Source: Streptomyces violens (GTDB taxonomy: Bacteria; Actinomycetota; Actinomycetes; Streptomycetales; Streptomycetaceae). Taken from it: a stretch of DNA of 64,000 nucleotides. Numbering within the stretch: the first letter of the stretch is position 1; every line of letters begins with the position of its first letter. Under the pieces are notes generated by a model, which saw only the letters and a list, made by a program, of their open reading frames with translations, was not told where the DNA came from and did no database searches. This document shows, piece by piece, positions 8,341 through 16,219 of this stretch. Made by a program: the position numbers and the translations under genes. The DNA is taken from the NCBI RefSeq assembly GCF_000717745.1, contig NZ_JOBH01000001.1:620001-684000 (forward strand), read 5' to 3'.

Positions 8341-8387
8341 GGGGCGGCCTGCCGCCGGGGGGGGACCCTCCGGCGGCAGGCCGCCCC
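8341..8387 (+). terminator. intrinsic terminator of bcp
   Basis: Perfect 18-bp inverted repeat: the left arm 8341-8358 begins GGGGCGGCCTGCC and the right arm is 8370-8387, with an 11-nt G- and C-rich loop. It begins 15 bp after the bcp stop. There is no clear T tract, as is common in Streptomyces. Confidence 0.85.
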
Positions 8388-8563
8388 ACTACGCCCCTCC
8401 GCCCTCAACCGCCCCACACCCGCCCTAAACGGCCCACACCGAGTGACGAATCTCGCGTTCTGCCTTCAAAGTGGTTTGACCGGCTCCCTATCCGCGCAGG
8501 CGCCCCTTTCGAAACGAGCCCACCGCGCAGTGCGCGGACCGACCGAGCGAGAGGACCGCACTC

Positions 8564-10102
8564 GTGCCGACCGGCAGTACCGATGCCGTCTCCGGGACCG
8601 AGCAGGACCGGGAAGCAGTCAGGCGCCACCGCATGCTCTTCCGTGCCGTCGCGCGCCGCAGGAACCCCAAACTCCGCCGCACCGACATCACCATCACCGA
8701 CGAAAAGGTCGTGAAGCGCGCCGTCAAGGCCGCCGCCGTCGGTAATGCGATGGAGTGGTTCGACTTCGGCATCTACAGCTACCTCGCGGTCACGATCGGC
8801 CACGTCTTCTTCCCCAGCGGCAGCGACACGGCGAGCCTGCTCTCCTCGTTCGCGACGTTCGCCGTGGCCTTCCTCGTACGGCCCATCGGCGGCGCGTACT
8901 TCGGCCCGCTCGGCGACCGCATCGGCCGCAAGAAGGTCCTCGCCTTCACCATGATCATGATGGCCATCGGCACCTTCGCCATCGGCCTCATCCCGTCGTA
9001 CGCCACCATCGGCGTCTGGGCGCCGGTCCTGCTGATCCTCTTCCGGCTGGTCCAGGGCTTCTCCACGGGCGGCGAGTACGGCGGCGCCTCGACCTTCATC
9101 GCCGAATACGCCCCCGACAAGAAGCGCGGTTACTTCGGCAGCTTCCTGGAGTTCGGCACCCTCGCCGGATACACCGGCGCGGCCGGCCTGGTCCTGCTCC
9201 TGAACACCCTCCTCGGCTCCGAGACCATGAGCGACTGGGGCTGGCGCCTGCCCTTCCTGGTCGCGGGCCCCCTCGGCATCGTCGGCCTCTACCTGCGGAT
9301 GAAGCTCGACGAGACCCCGGCCTTCCAGAAGCTCGAGGCCAGCGAGACGCACAGCCCGACGGGCTCCCTCTCCGAGGAAGAGGCCGAGTTCTCCCACCTC
9401 TCCGAGAACGCCCCCAAGAAGAAGCTCGGCGAGATCTTCTCCCAGCAGTGGCCCGCGCTCATCCTGTGCATCTGCCTGGTCGGCGCGTACAACATCACCG
9501 ACTACATGCTGCTGTCGTACATGCCGACGTACCTGACCGACACCCTCCACTACAAGGAGTCGCACGGCCTGCTGGTGCTGCTCGGCACCATGGTGGTCCT
9601 GATGCTGGTCATCAACTACGTCGGCCGCCTCAACGACCGCTTCGGCCGCAAGCCGCTGCTCATGACCGGCATGCTCGGCTTCTTCGTCCTCTCCATCCCG
9701 TCCTTCCTGCTGGTCAAGGACGGCAGCCTGCTGTTCGTCTGCGTCGGCATGCTGCTGATGGGCTTCTCCCTGGTCTGCCTGCTCGGCACGATGTCGGCGG
9801 CCCTCCCGGCCCTCTTCCCGACCAACGTCCGCTACGGCTCCCTCTCCATCGGCTACAACCTCTCCACGTCCCTCTTCGGCGGCACGACCCCCCTGGTCAT
9901 CACCGCCCTGATGGGCGCCTTCAACGGCAACGAGATGGTCCCGGCGTACTACGCCATGGGCGCGGCCCTCATCGGCGTCATCGCCGTCCTCTTCATGAAG
10001 GAAACCGCCCAACAGCCCCTGGAAGGCTCCCCACCCTCCGTAGCCACCCACGAAGAAGCAGTCGAACTGGTCTCGGCCCAGTCGCCGGACCCGCGCTTCT
10101 GA
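8564..10102 (+). CDS. MHS-family (ProP-like) major facilitator symporter
   Basis: 512 residues with 12 predicted membrane segments after an unusually long cytoplasmic tail of about 55 residues. Family marks: GNAMEWFDFGIYSY in helix 1, GDRIGRKKVLAFTM in loop 2-3, RLVQGFSTGGEYGG in helix 4, and NDRFGRKPLL in the second half. These identify the metabolite:H+ symporter group that includes the E. coli proline/betaine carrier ProP. The GTG at 8564 follows GAGAGGACC. The substrate is most likely proline, betaine or a related osmolyte or dicarboxylate, but this is inference. It is a monocistronic gene with its own terminator. Confidence 0.93.
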   Translation: MPTGSTDAVSGTEQDREAVRRHRMLFRAVARRRNPKLRRTDITITDEKVVKRAVKAAAVGNAMEWFDFGIYSYLAVTIGHVFFPSGSDTASLLSSFATFAVAFLVRPIGGAYFGPLGDRIGRKKVLAFTMIMMAIGTFAIGLIPSYATIGVWAPVLLILFRLVQGFSTGGEYGGASTFIAEYAPDKKRGYFGSFLEFGTLAGYTGAAGLVLLLNTLLGSETMSDWGWRLPFLVAGPLGIVGLYLRMKLDETPAFQKLEASETHSPTGSLSEEEAEFSHLSENAPKKKLGEIFSQQWPALILCICLVGAYNITDYMLLSYMPTYLTDTLHYKESHGLLVLLGTMVVLMLVINYVGRLNDRFGRKPLLMTGMLGFFVLSIPSFLLVKDGSLLFVCVGMLLMGFSLVCLLGTMSAALPALFPTNVRYGSLSIGYNLSTSLFGGTTPLVITALMGAFNGNEMVPAYYAMGAALIGVIAVLFMKETAQQPLEGSPPSVATHEEAVELVSAQSPDPRF

Positions 10103-10120
10103 CCACGGGCCGCCGTCCCC

Positions 10121-10150
10121 GAATCCCCCGATCACCCGATCGGGGGATTC
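10121..10150 (+). terminator. intrinsic terminator of the MHS transporter gene
   Basis: Perfect 13-bp stem GAATCCCCCGATC (10121-10133) with complement 10138-10150, ACCC loop, then TTCATT. It lies 18 bp after the stop. Confidence 0.93.
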
Positions 10151-10257
10151 TTCATTCCCGCCCCTCACCCTCCGTAACTCTCGCTACTGTCCAGCCGTTG
10201 ACCCGTTCGACACCAGAACAACCGGCCCCATCAGATGGCCGTCGAACGGGGGACCCC

Positions 10258-10926
10258 ATGCCCGCCAGCCCATACACCCACGCCCGCCTCTCCGAGGCCG
10301 CCGCTTCCTCCCGCACCCTCTCGGAAGCCTTACTCCGCCTCGGCGTGGACCCGAAAAGCGGCTCCCGCCGCTACATCCACACCCGCATGAAGTCGATGGG
10401 CATCGACATCTCGCACTTCGAGCGGGAGGACACCACGCGCTGGACGAAAGACATCCTGGAGTCGGCCGTAGCCATCTCGACCAACATGTGCGAGGTCCTC
10501 CGCCACCTCGGCCTCGACGTCGTCGGCGGCCATCACACCCACATCAGCCGCCGGATACGGGCCTTGGGGATCGACACCTCGCACTTCGGCGCAAAGCCGC
10601 TCCCCGGGTCGGATGCACGCCGACGTCGCGCTCGGGAAGAACTGCTGCGGAAGCAGGATCCTGCCGACGCCCGCCGTATCCCGGCACAGCGGCTGAGGCG
10701 CGCCCTGCTGGCCCGCGGCGCGGACGAGTACTGCGCCGTGTGCGGCATCGGCCCGACCTGGCAGGGCGAACCGCTGCCGCTGGAGGTGGATCACATCAAC
10801 AGCGACTGGCGCGACAACCGCCCGGAGAACCTGCGCTTCCTGTGCCCGAACTGCCACTCCACGACGGACTCCTACCGGGGCCGCAACAAGGGCCGTCGAG
10901 CTGCGGGCCACGAGGTGTCGGCATGA
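10258..10926 (+). CDS. HNH endonuclease with N-terminal helical repeats (copy 1)
   Basis: 222 residues. The C-terminal domain is an HNH nuclease: zinc pair CAVC, the catalytic LEVDHIN block, an N-x8-N stretch (DNRPENLRFLCPNCHS), and the second zinc pair CPNC. The first 115 residues contain two copies of a helical unit ending in GIDISHF and GIDTSHF, probably DNA-contacting. It reads directly into the next gene (ATGA overlap), a paralogue of the same layout. Leu25 is encoded by TTA (10330-10332), so expression should depend on the bldA tRNA. No transposase or integrase is near. Candidate roles are a homing or free-standing nuclease, or defence; this is unproven. Confidence 0.9.
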   Translation: MPASPYTHARLSEAAASSRTLSEALLRLGVDPKSGSRRYIHTRMKSMGIDISHFEREDTTRWTKDILESAVAISTNMCEVLRHLGLDVVGGHHTHISRRIRALGIDTSHFGAKPLPGSDARRRRAREELLRKQDPADARRIPAQRLRRALLARGADEYCAVCGIGPTWQGEPLPLEVDHINSDWRDNRPENLRFLCPNCHSTTDSYRGRNKGRRAAGHEVSA

Positions 10927-11579
10927 GTAGCGGAATCAAGTACACCCGAGAGCAGATGGCTCAAGCGGCAGAGTCCTGCGCGGACATCGACGAAGTCATC
11001 GCCTTTTTCGGCTCTCGCCCTTATAAACGACTCCGAAGCTACCTGGTACAGCGCTTCGCCCATTTCGACATCGATGTCTCGCACTTCCGTCGCCACGCGT
11101 ACGGGAGGCACAGCGCTACCGCCCCCGACACGCTGCCGCAGGTCGTCTCCACCTCGCGTTCCCTGGCAGACGCTCTGCGCAGGCTCGGCCTGCCCGACAA
11201 CGCCACCACACGGAGACTGCTCCGTCGGTGGATCGCCGAAGGGACACTCGACACCTCACATTTCCTGGGGCAGGCCCATCAGCGGGGCAAGCCAGACTTC
11301 TTCAGGCTCCGCGCCGACGAGATCCTGGTGAAGCGCAACGCGGGTCGGCGGACCAATACGCCTCTGCTGCGCCGCGCACTGCGGGAGATCGGCGTGGCTG
11401 AGCAGTGCGCCACATGCGGCTCCGGCCCTTCGTGGCACGGGCGGCCAATGACGCTGGAGATCGATCACATCAACGGCGACTGGAGCGACGACCGGCGCGA
11501 GAACCTACGACTGCTGTGCCCCAACTGCCACGCGATCACCAGTACCTGGTGCAGAGGCGGTCGTCGGCGATCAGCCTAG
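10923..11579 (+). CDS. HNH endonuclease with N-terminal helical repeats (copy 2)
   Basis: 218 residues starting at an ATG that overlaps the stop of copy 1 by four bases, so the two are one transcriptional and translational unit. Same architecture: two N-terminal units ending FDIDVSHF and GTLDTSHF, then CATC, LEIDHIN, DDRRENLRLLCPNCHA. All zinc Cys and the catalytic His are present in both copies. The N-terminal units differ strongly between copies while the HNH part stays similar, as expected if the pair binds different DNA sites or forms a heterodimer. Base use is less G- and C-biased than in the neighbours (for example CCTTATAAACGA). An atypical tRNA gene follows 39 bp downstream. Confidence 0.9.
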   Translation: MSSGIKYTREQMAQAAESCADIDEVIAFFGSRPYKRLRSYLVQRFAHFDIDVSHFRRHAYGRHSATAPDTLPQVVSTSRSLADALRRLGLPDNATTRRLLRRWIAEGTLDTSHFLGQAHQRGKPDFFRLRADEILVKRNAGRRTNTPLLRRALREIGVAEQCATCGSGPSWHGRPMTLEIDHINGDWSDDRRENLRLLCPNCHAITSTWCRGGRRRSA

Positions 11580-11618
11580 GCAAGCCTCGCTCAACCGGTA
11601 CCATGGCGGCGTACGCAC

Positions 11619-11693
11619 GCGCCCGTACGCCAATAGGTTTGAGCGGCGATCTTTAGGTGGTCGTGTTTGTCGGTTCGAGTCCGGCCGGGCGTA
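11619..11693 (+). tRNA. atypical class I tRNA, anticodon UAG (Leu-type CUA reader?)
   Basis: A complete cloverleaf can be folded: acceptor GCGCCCG (11619-11625) with CGGGCGT (11686-11692, one G-U), T8-A9, a D arm with only three good pairs (CGC/GCG) and loop AATAGGTTT containing the GG pair, an anticodon stem CGATC/GGTCG around loop TTTAGGT (anticodon TAG, 11654-11656), a 5-nt variable loop, and a T arm GTCGG-TTCGAGT-CCGGC. Discriminator is A11693; CCA is not fully encoded. Anticodon UAG reads CUA (Leu), yet the variable loop is class I, whereas Leu tRNAs have a long variable arm. A terminator follows. It is either a functional odd tRNA or a degenerate one. Confidence 0.72.
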
Positions 11694-11702
11694 CCTTCGC
11701 CG

Positions 11703-11737
11703 AAGGCCCGGCTCGCGCACCCCGCGAGCCGGGCCTT
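11703..11737. terminator. bidirectional terminator between the tRNA and rdgB
   Basis: Perfect 15-bp stem AAGGCCCGGCTCGCG (11703-11717) with its complement at 11723-11737 and a 5-nt loop. It sits 9 bp after the tRNA 3' end and 23 bp from the rdgB stop on the other strand, so it can end transcription from both sides. Confidence 0.92.
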
Positions 11738-11760
11738 CCGCATTTCTTGGCTGCGGCGGC

Positions 11761-12369
11761 TCAGCCCAGCAGCTCCCGGACCACCGGCGCCAAGGCGCGG
11801 AAGGCCTTGCCTCGGTGGCTGATGGCGTTCTTTTCGTCCGCCGTCAGTTCCGCGCAGGTGCGGGTTTCGCCTTCGGGCTGGAGGATCGGGTCGTAGCCGA
11901 AGCCGCCGGTGCCGGCGGGGGTGTGGCGGAGGGTGCCCTCCAGCTTGCCTTCGACGACGCGTTCGGTGCCGTCGGGGAGGGCGAGGGCCGCGGCGCAGGC
12001 GAAGTGGGCGGCGCGGTGTTCGTCGGCGATGTCGGAGAGCTGGGCGAGGAGCAGGTCCAGGTTGGCCTGGTCGTCGCCGTGGCGGCCGGCCCAGCGGGCG
12101 GAGAAGATGCCGGGGGCGCCGCCGAGTACGTCCACGCAGAGGCCGGAGTCGTCGGCGACGGCGGGGTGGCCGGTGGCCTGGGCGAGGGCGTGGGCCTTCA
12201 GGAGGGCGTTCTCGGCGAAGGTGACGCCGGTTTCCTTGACGTCGGGGACGTCCGGGTAGGCGTCGGCGCCCACCAGCTCGATGTCGAGGTCTGCCGCCGC
12301 GAGGATGGCGCGGAGTTCGGTGATTTTGCCGGCGTTGCGGGTGGCGAGGATCAGGCGCTGGTGCTTCAT
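11761..12369 (-). CDS. rdgB: non-canonical purine NTP pyrophosphatase RdgB/HAM1
   Basis: 202 residues, the normal family length. It hydrolyses ITP, dITP and XTP to monophosphates, cleaning the nucleotide pool. The N-terminal LILATRNAGKITEL, the DDSGLCVDVLGGAPGIFSARWAG block and GGFGYDPIL with the C-terminal SHRGKAFRAL are all present; these bind the triphosphate, metal and base. In Streptomyces it usually neighbours rph, as here after two small genes. Confidence 0.97.
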   Translation of the reverse strand: MKHQRLILATRNAGKITELRAILAAADLDIELVGADAYPDVPDVKETGVTFAENALLKAHALAQATGHPAVADDSGLCVDVLGGAPGIFSARWAGRHGDDQANLDLLLAQLSDIADEHRAAHFACAAALALPDGTERVVEGKLEGTLRHTPAGTGGFGYDPILQPEGETRTCAELTADEKNAISHRGKAFRALAPVVRELLG

Positions 12370-12584
12370 GGTGAGCGATTATCCCGGTCCGGGACCACGG
12401 TCCTGGCGGGCCCCGCCGCCCAGCGCCCGGTCGGACCGCATGGCATGAGCGGCCCCCGCCCGGCGCCCGATGCGGCCTCGCTCGCCGATCGGCCGCGCCC
12501 GCCTCGTCCGGCGGGCGGCCGCCGCCCCCCGCTCGGTAGGGCGGCCGACCCCCCTTAGGCGGGCCGCCCCACGTGCCCCCGCAC

Positions 12585-12992
12585 TCAGCCCGGAGTGCAG
12601 ATCTTGGTCAGTTCCGAGGCGGCGGATTCGATGGGGGCGGTGTCGGGGGTCTGGCCCTTGTCGAGGGACTGCTGGGCGTCCTTGACGCCGCGGGAGAGGT
12701 CGTCGACGGCCTTGCCGATGTCGGCGTTGTCGCTCTGGTCGCCGAGCTCGTCGAGGTTCTTGTCGATCTTGTCGAGGGCCTGCTGGGCCTCCGCGGGGTT
12801 TTCGGCCCCGCCGGAGAACGCCTGCTGGAGCTCGTCGACGTTCTTTCCGACGGCGGTGGCGGTCTGTGCGCAGTCCATGGCCGTCTGGACGGCCCCGCAG
12901 CCGGTGAGGACGGGCACGGCCAGGGCGACGACCGCCACGGCTGAGGCGGTGATCATGGCCTTACGGCGGCGGGCGAAGCGGTACGCGGACAT
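12585..12992 (-). CDS. putative lipoprotein, helical
   Basis: 135 residues. A signal peptide (basic YRFARRRK, then a hydrophobic stretch) ends in the lipobox LTGC with Cys32, so a membrane-anchored exported lipoprotein is expected. The mature part is charged and helical, with Gln-, Asp- and Leu-rich segments (NVDELQQAF, AQQALDKIDKNLDEL, DAQQSLDKGQ) and two further Cys that could form a disulfide (CAQT near the N-terminus and ICTPG at the end). No enzymatic motif is seen. Function unknown. Confidence 0.82.
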   Translation of the reverse strand: MSAYRFARRRKAMITASAVAVVALAVPVLTGCGAVQTAMDCAQTATAVGKNVDELQQAFSGGAENPAEAQQALDKIDKNLDELGDQSDNADIGKAVDDLSRGVKDAQQSLDKGQTPDTAPIESAASELTKICTPG

Positions 12993-13084
12993 GGGCAGGG
13001 CCCTCCCTATGCAATGAACAGGTAAAGGAAGGAACGCATGGCGTCCGGTTTTGGTTGCCGACGCCGCCGGATTGCGGCGGAAGG

Positions 13085-13246
13085 TCAGGTAAGTCCGGTG
13101 ATGAGGCCGGTCTGGGTCAGGAACATCGCGAGGACGACCACGAGGGTCCAGCCGAGGACGTGTTCCATCCAGGGCGAGTGGTCGTTGGGGCCGCCCGTGC
13201 GGGCGGCGGGTGCGTCGAGGGCGGCGGCAGCGGCTTCAGCAGGCAT
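13085..13246 (-). CDS. small single-span membrane protein, SCO1431-like
   Basis: 53 residues from ATG 13246. An N-terminal Ala-rich stretch is followed by ARTGGPNDHSPWMEHVLGWTL and one membrane helix (VVVLAMFLTQTGLI). The RTGG-P-D...EH..GW sequence just before the helix resembles the small SCO1431 family of Streptomyces membrane peptides. A longer frame upstream (to 13321) lacks family character, so the internal ATG is preferred. No function is known. Confidence 0.75.
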   Translation of the reverse strand: MPAEAAAAALDAPAARTGGPNDHSPWMEHVLGWTLVVVLAMFLTQTGLITGLT

Positions 13247-13397
13247 GACGGTGTGGTTCCTCGTCGTGGGGTGCTGGTGGACGCGCACCCGGGTACCTCG
13301 CGGTACGGGTGCACGTCCCACCTTGCGCCTGCGGCTCGTGCATTCCTAGAGATGCACGCCCCACGAGGGGAACGTCACAGATCGCCAACAGGGCTCG

Positions 13398-14129
13398 TCA
13401 GAGCGTCGCGGCCAGGGCCTCGCGCTGGGCCTTGTCCAGGTCCGTGCAACCGGTGACGGCCAGGTCGAGGAGGGCGTTGAGCTCGTCGCGGGCGAAGGGC
13501 TCTGCCTCGGCGGTGCCCTGGACCTCGACGAAGCGGCCGTCGCCGGTGCAGACGACGTTCATGTCGGTCTCGGCGCGGACGTCCTCCTCGTAGCAGAGGT
13601 CGAGGAGCGGCGTGCCGTCGACGATGCCGACGGAGACGGCGGAGACGGTGCCGGTGAGCGGCTTGCGGCCGGCCTTGATGAGCTTCTTGCCCTGGGCCCA
13701 GGTGACGGCGTCGGCGAGGGCGACGTAGGCGCCGGTGATCGCCGCGGTACGGGTACCGCCGTCGGCCTGGAGGACGTCGCAGTCCAGGACGATGGTGTTC
13801 TCGCCGAGGGCCTTGTAGTCGATGACGGCGCGGAGCGAGCGGCCGATGAGGCGGGAGATCTCGTGGGTACGGCCGCCGATCTTGCCGCGGACGGATTCGC
13901 GGTCGCCGCGGGTGTTGGTGGAGCGCGGGAGCATGGAGTACTCGGCGGTGACCCAGCCCTCGCCGCTGCCCTTGCGCCAGCGCGGTACGCCTTCGGTGAC
14001 GGAGGCGGTGCAGAAGACCTTGGTGTCGCCGAAGGAGATGAGGACGGAGCCCTCGGCGTGCTTGCTCCATCCGCGCTGGATGGTGACGGGGCGGAGCTGT
14101 TCGGGGGTGCGGCCGTCGATTCGAGACAT
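13398..14129 (-). CDS. rph: ribonuclease PH
   Basis: 243 residues. It is a phosphorolytic 3'-5' exoribonuclease and nucleotidyltransferase that trims tRNA 3' ends. It carries the family blocks [49 protein letters not shown] (phosphate binding), [23 protein letters not shown] and the C-terminal [10 protein letters not shown]. It is full length and an orthologue of the core actinobacterial gene next to rdgB. Confidence 0.97.
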   Translation of the reverse strand: MSRIDGRTPEQLRPVTIQRGWSKHAEGSVLISFGDTKVFCTASVTEGVPRWRKGSGEGWVTAEYSMLPRSTNTRGDRESVRGKIGGRTHEISRLIGRSLRAVIDYKALGENTIVLDCDVLQADGGTRTAAITGAYVALADAVTWAQGKKLIKAGRKPLTGTVSAVSVGIVDGTPLLDLCYEEDVRAETDMNVVCTGDGRFVEVQGTAEAEPFARDELNALLDLAVTGCTDLDKAQREALAATL

Positions 14130-14155
14130 GGGGACGACCCTATCGGGAATGCCGA

Positions 14156-14195
14156 AGGCCCCGTTCCGGTGCGTACGCGCGCACGAAAGGGGCCT
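14156..14195 (-). terminator. terminator of nagF
   Basis: Inverted repeat AGGCCCC (14156-14162) and GGGGCCT (14189-14195) with an inner GTGCG/CGCAC stem, directly downstream of the nagF stop and before the rph start on the same strand. Confidence 0.7.
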
Positions 14196-14217
14196 CGGTG
14201 GGAGCCGGGGGCTCAGC

Positions 14218-14451
14218 TCACATCATGTCTTCGATGTCCGCCGCGATCGGGTCCGCGTCGGTGCCGATGACGACCTGGATCGCGGTGCCCATCTTCACGA
14301 CGCCGTGCGCGCCGGCGGCCTTGAGGGCGGCCTCGTCGACGAGGGAGGGGTCGACGACCTCGGTGCGGAGACGGGTGATGCAGCCCTCGACCTCTTCGAT
14401 GTTGTCGAGGCCGCCGAGCCCGGCGACGATCTTCTCAGCCTTGCTGGCCAT
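14218..14451 (-). CDS. nagF: PTS EIIB component, N-acetylglucosamine type
   Basis: 77 residues. It is a stand-alone glucose-family EIIB domain that passes phosphate from EIIA to the incoming sugar. The phosphorylated Cys24 sits in [12 protein letters not shown], the family motif. It contains [21 protein letters not shown], the EIIB C-terminal signature. It diverges from nagE1; a DasR-type operator (14608-14623) lies between them. The match to the S. coelicolor nagF-nagE1-nagE2 arrangement, with EIIB separate from two EIIC proteins, supports GlcNAc as substrate. Confidence 0.9.
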   Translation of the reverse strand: MASKAEKIVAGLGGLDNIEEVEGCITRLRTEVVDPSLVDEAALKAAGAHGVVKMGTAIQVVIGTDADPIAADIEDMM

Positions 14452-14607
14452 GTCCACTCCTGCTTGTCTCGGCCGTCGGCGGTTGTGCCGAAGGATTCCA
14501 CACGGTAACGCACGTTCAGCCCTGTTGGACGGGCGTATGTCCGTTGCCTGGCGAATGATGGCGACCACCTGGAGTTGCCTCCGGGAGGCCCCGTAGCGCC
14601 ACTACGA

Positions 14608-14623
14608 ATGGTCTACACCACCA
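14608..14623. promoter_or_regulatory. DasR-type operator (dre) between nagF and nagE1
   Basis: AATGGTCTACACCACC resembles the DasR-responsive element consensus ACTGGTCTAGACCACT with the core TGGTCTA-ACCA kept. It lies about 55 bp before the nagE1 start and 157 bp before nagF. DasR (a GntR-family repressor released by glucosamine-6-P) would link these genes to GlcNAc supply. Confidence 0.8.
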
Positions 14624-14677
14624 GTATGCGGCAAGCACGAGTCGGCCGTCGTGGGGCCGGCGGCCGGGAGGATGCGG

Positions 14678-15988
14678 ATGAGTTCGGACGCGGCGGCGGC
14701 GCCGAGGAAGAAGTGGGGCGGCGGGCTGTTCCAGGGCCTGCAGAAGATGGGGCGCAGCCTGCAGCTGCCGATCGCGGTGCTGCCGGCGGCGGGCATCCTG
14801 AACCGGTTGGGGCAGCCGGATGTGTTCGGCGCGGATGGTGCGGGCTGGGACGACGTGGCGAAGGTGTTCGCGGGTGCCGGTCAGGCGCTGCTGGACTCCT
14901 CGCTGGGGCTGCCGCTGCTGTTCTGTGTGGGCGTCGCGATCGGCATGGCGAAGAAGGCGGACGGGTCGACGGCGCTGGCGGCCGTGACGGGCTTCCTCGT
15001 GTACTACTACGTGCTGCATCAGTTCCCGGTGGACTGTGCGAGCGGCGCGACGTTCGTGAGCGGCGGGCCGCTGGGGGGCGCGTGCGTGGCGAAGGACGGG
15101 ACGGGGACGCCGGCCGGGTATCAGAATCCGGGGGTGTTCGGCGGCATCGTGATCGGGCTGCTGTCGGCGTGGTTCTGGCAGCGGTATCACCGTACGAAGC
15201 TGGTGGACTGGCTGGGCTTCTTCAACGGCCGCCGGCTGGTGCCGATCATCATGTCGTTCGTGGCGCTGCTCTTCGCGGTGGTGTGCCTGTTCGTGTGGCC
15301 GCCGATCGGTGACGCGCTGACGAGTTTCAGCAAGTGGATGGTGGATCTGGGGGCGACGGGTTCCGGGATCTTCGGTGTGGCGAACCGTGCGCTGCTGGTG
15401 ATCGGCATGCATCAGTTCCTGAATACGTTCATGTGGTTCCAGTTCGGTGACTTCACGAAGCCGGACGGGACGGTCGTGCACGGTGACATCAACCGGTTCC
15501 TGGCGGGTGATCCGAGTGCGGGTCAGTTCACGTCGGGGTTCTTCCCGATCATGATGTTCGCGCTGCCGGCGGCGGCGCTGGCGATCACGCACTGCGCGAA
15601 GCGGCATCGCCGCAAGGAGATCGCGGGCATGATGCTGTCGGTCGGCCTGACGTCGTTCGTCACGGGGATCACCGAGCCGATCGAGTACTCGTTCCTCTTC
15701 GTGGCGCCGGTGCTGTATGTGCTGCACGCGCTGCTGACGGGTGTGTCGATGGCGGTGACCTGGGCGCTGGGGGTGCACGACGGGTTCAGTTTCTCGGCGG
15801 GTCTGATCGACTACGTCATCAACTGGAGTCTGGCGACCAAGCCGTGGCTGATCATTCCGATCGGGCTGTGTTTCGCCGTGGTCTATTACGCGATCTTCCG
15901 CTTCGTGATCACCAAGTTCGATCTGGCGACTCCGGGGCGCGAGCCGGAGGAAGTGGGCGAGGCGATGGAGCAGCAGAACGTGAAGTAG
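14678..15988 (+). CDS. nagE1: PTS EIIC permease for N-acetylglucosamine (first copy)
   Basis: 436 residues, about ten membrane segments. It is the glucose-family EIIC that translocates the sugar. Key blocks: GLFQGLQKMGRSLQLPIAVLPAAGILNRLG at the N-terminus (in parts), ADGSTALAAVTGFLVYYYVL, FFNGRRLVPI, GFFPIMMFALPAAALAI, and SFVTGITEPIEYSFLFVAP, where the GITEPIE loop is the sugar-binding signature. The ATG at 14678 has GGGAGG 6 bp before it; an ATG at 14672 and a GTG at 14651 are alternatives. Codon use favours GCG and GTG, unlike its GCC-using paralogue nagE2. Confidence 0.92.
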   Translation: MSSDAAAAPRKKWGGGLFQGLQKMGRSLQLPIAVLPAAGILNRLGQPDVFGADGAGWDDVAKVFAGAGQALLDSSLGLPLLFCVGVAIGMAKKADGSTALAAVTGFLVYYYVLHQFPVDCASGATFVSGGPLGGACVAKDGTGTPAGYQNPGVFGGIVIGLLSAWFWQRYHRTKLVDWLGFFNGRRLVPIIMSFVALLFAVVCLFVWPPIGDALTSFSKWMVDLGATGSGIFGVANRALLVIGMHQFLNTFMWFQFGDFTKPDGTVVHGDINRFLAGDPSAGQFTSGFFPIMMFALPAAALAITHCAKRHRRKEIAGMMLSVGLTSFVTGITEPIEYSFLFVAPVLYVLHALLTGVSMAVTWALGVHDGFSFSAGLIDYVINWSLATKPWLIIPIGLCFAVVYYAIFRFVITKFDLATPGREPEEVGEAMEQQNVK

Positions 15989-16044
15989 GCGCTCCCCTGC
16001 GGTGCAGCGGAACGTGAAGCGGAGACTCCCCTGCGTGGTCGGAA

Positions 16045-16077
16045 AACGGCTCCGGAACAATAGGTTCCGGAGCCGTT
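16045..16077 (+). terminator. intrinsic terminator of nagE1
   Basis: Perfect 14-bp stem AACGGCTCCGGAAC (16045-16058) and complement (16064-16077) with loop AATAG. It separates nagE1 from nagE2, so the two EIIC genes are separate units. Confidence 0.9.
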
Positions 16078-16138
16078 CCGCGTGCCGCCGTAACGATCGG
16101 GAGGAACGGATTCCTTTATGCGGTGACGACATGCTAAG

Positions 16139-16171
16139 TATGGTCTAAACCACTCAGTGGTGTAGACCATA
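16139..16171. promoter_or_regulatory. paired DasR-type operators upstream of nagE2
   Basis: Two near-consensus dre sites sit back to back with one base between: TATGGTCTAAACCACT (16139-16154) and AGTGGTGTAGACCATA (16156-16171). Together they form a 33-bp near-perfect inverted repeat. They lie about 50-80 bp before the nagE2 start, in position to block its promoter. Confidence 0.9.
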
Positions 16172-16219
16172 CAAGCGGGCTGCCCTTTTCCCCGAGCCCG
16201 CCTCACCAGGAGGAATCCG

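Noticed and set aside
11619..11693. The odd tRNA as an amber (UAG stop) suppressor that could read the TAG at 18731.
   Set aside because: Its anticodon is 5'-UAG-3', which pairs with CUA codons. A UAG suppressor would need CUA as anticodon.
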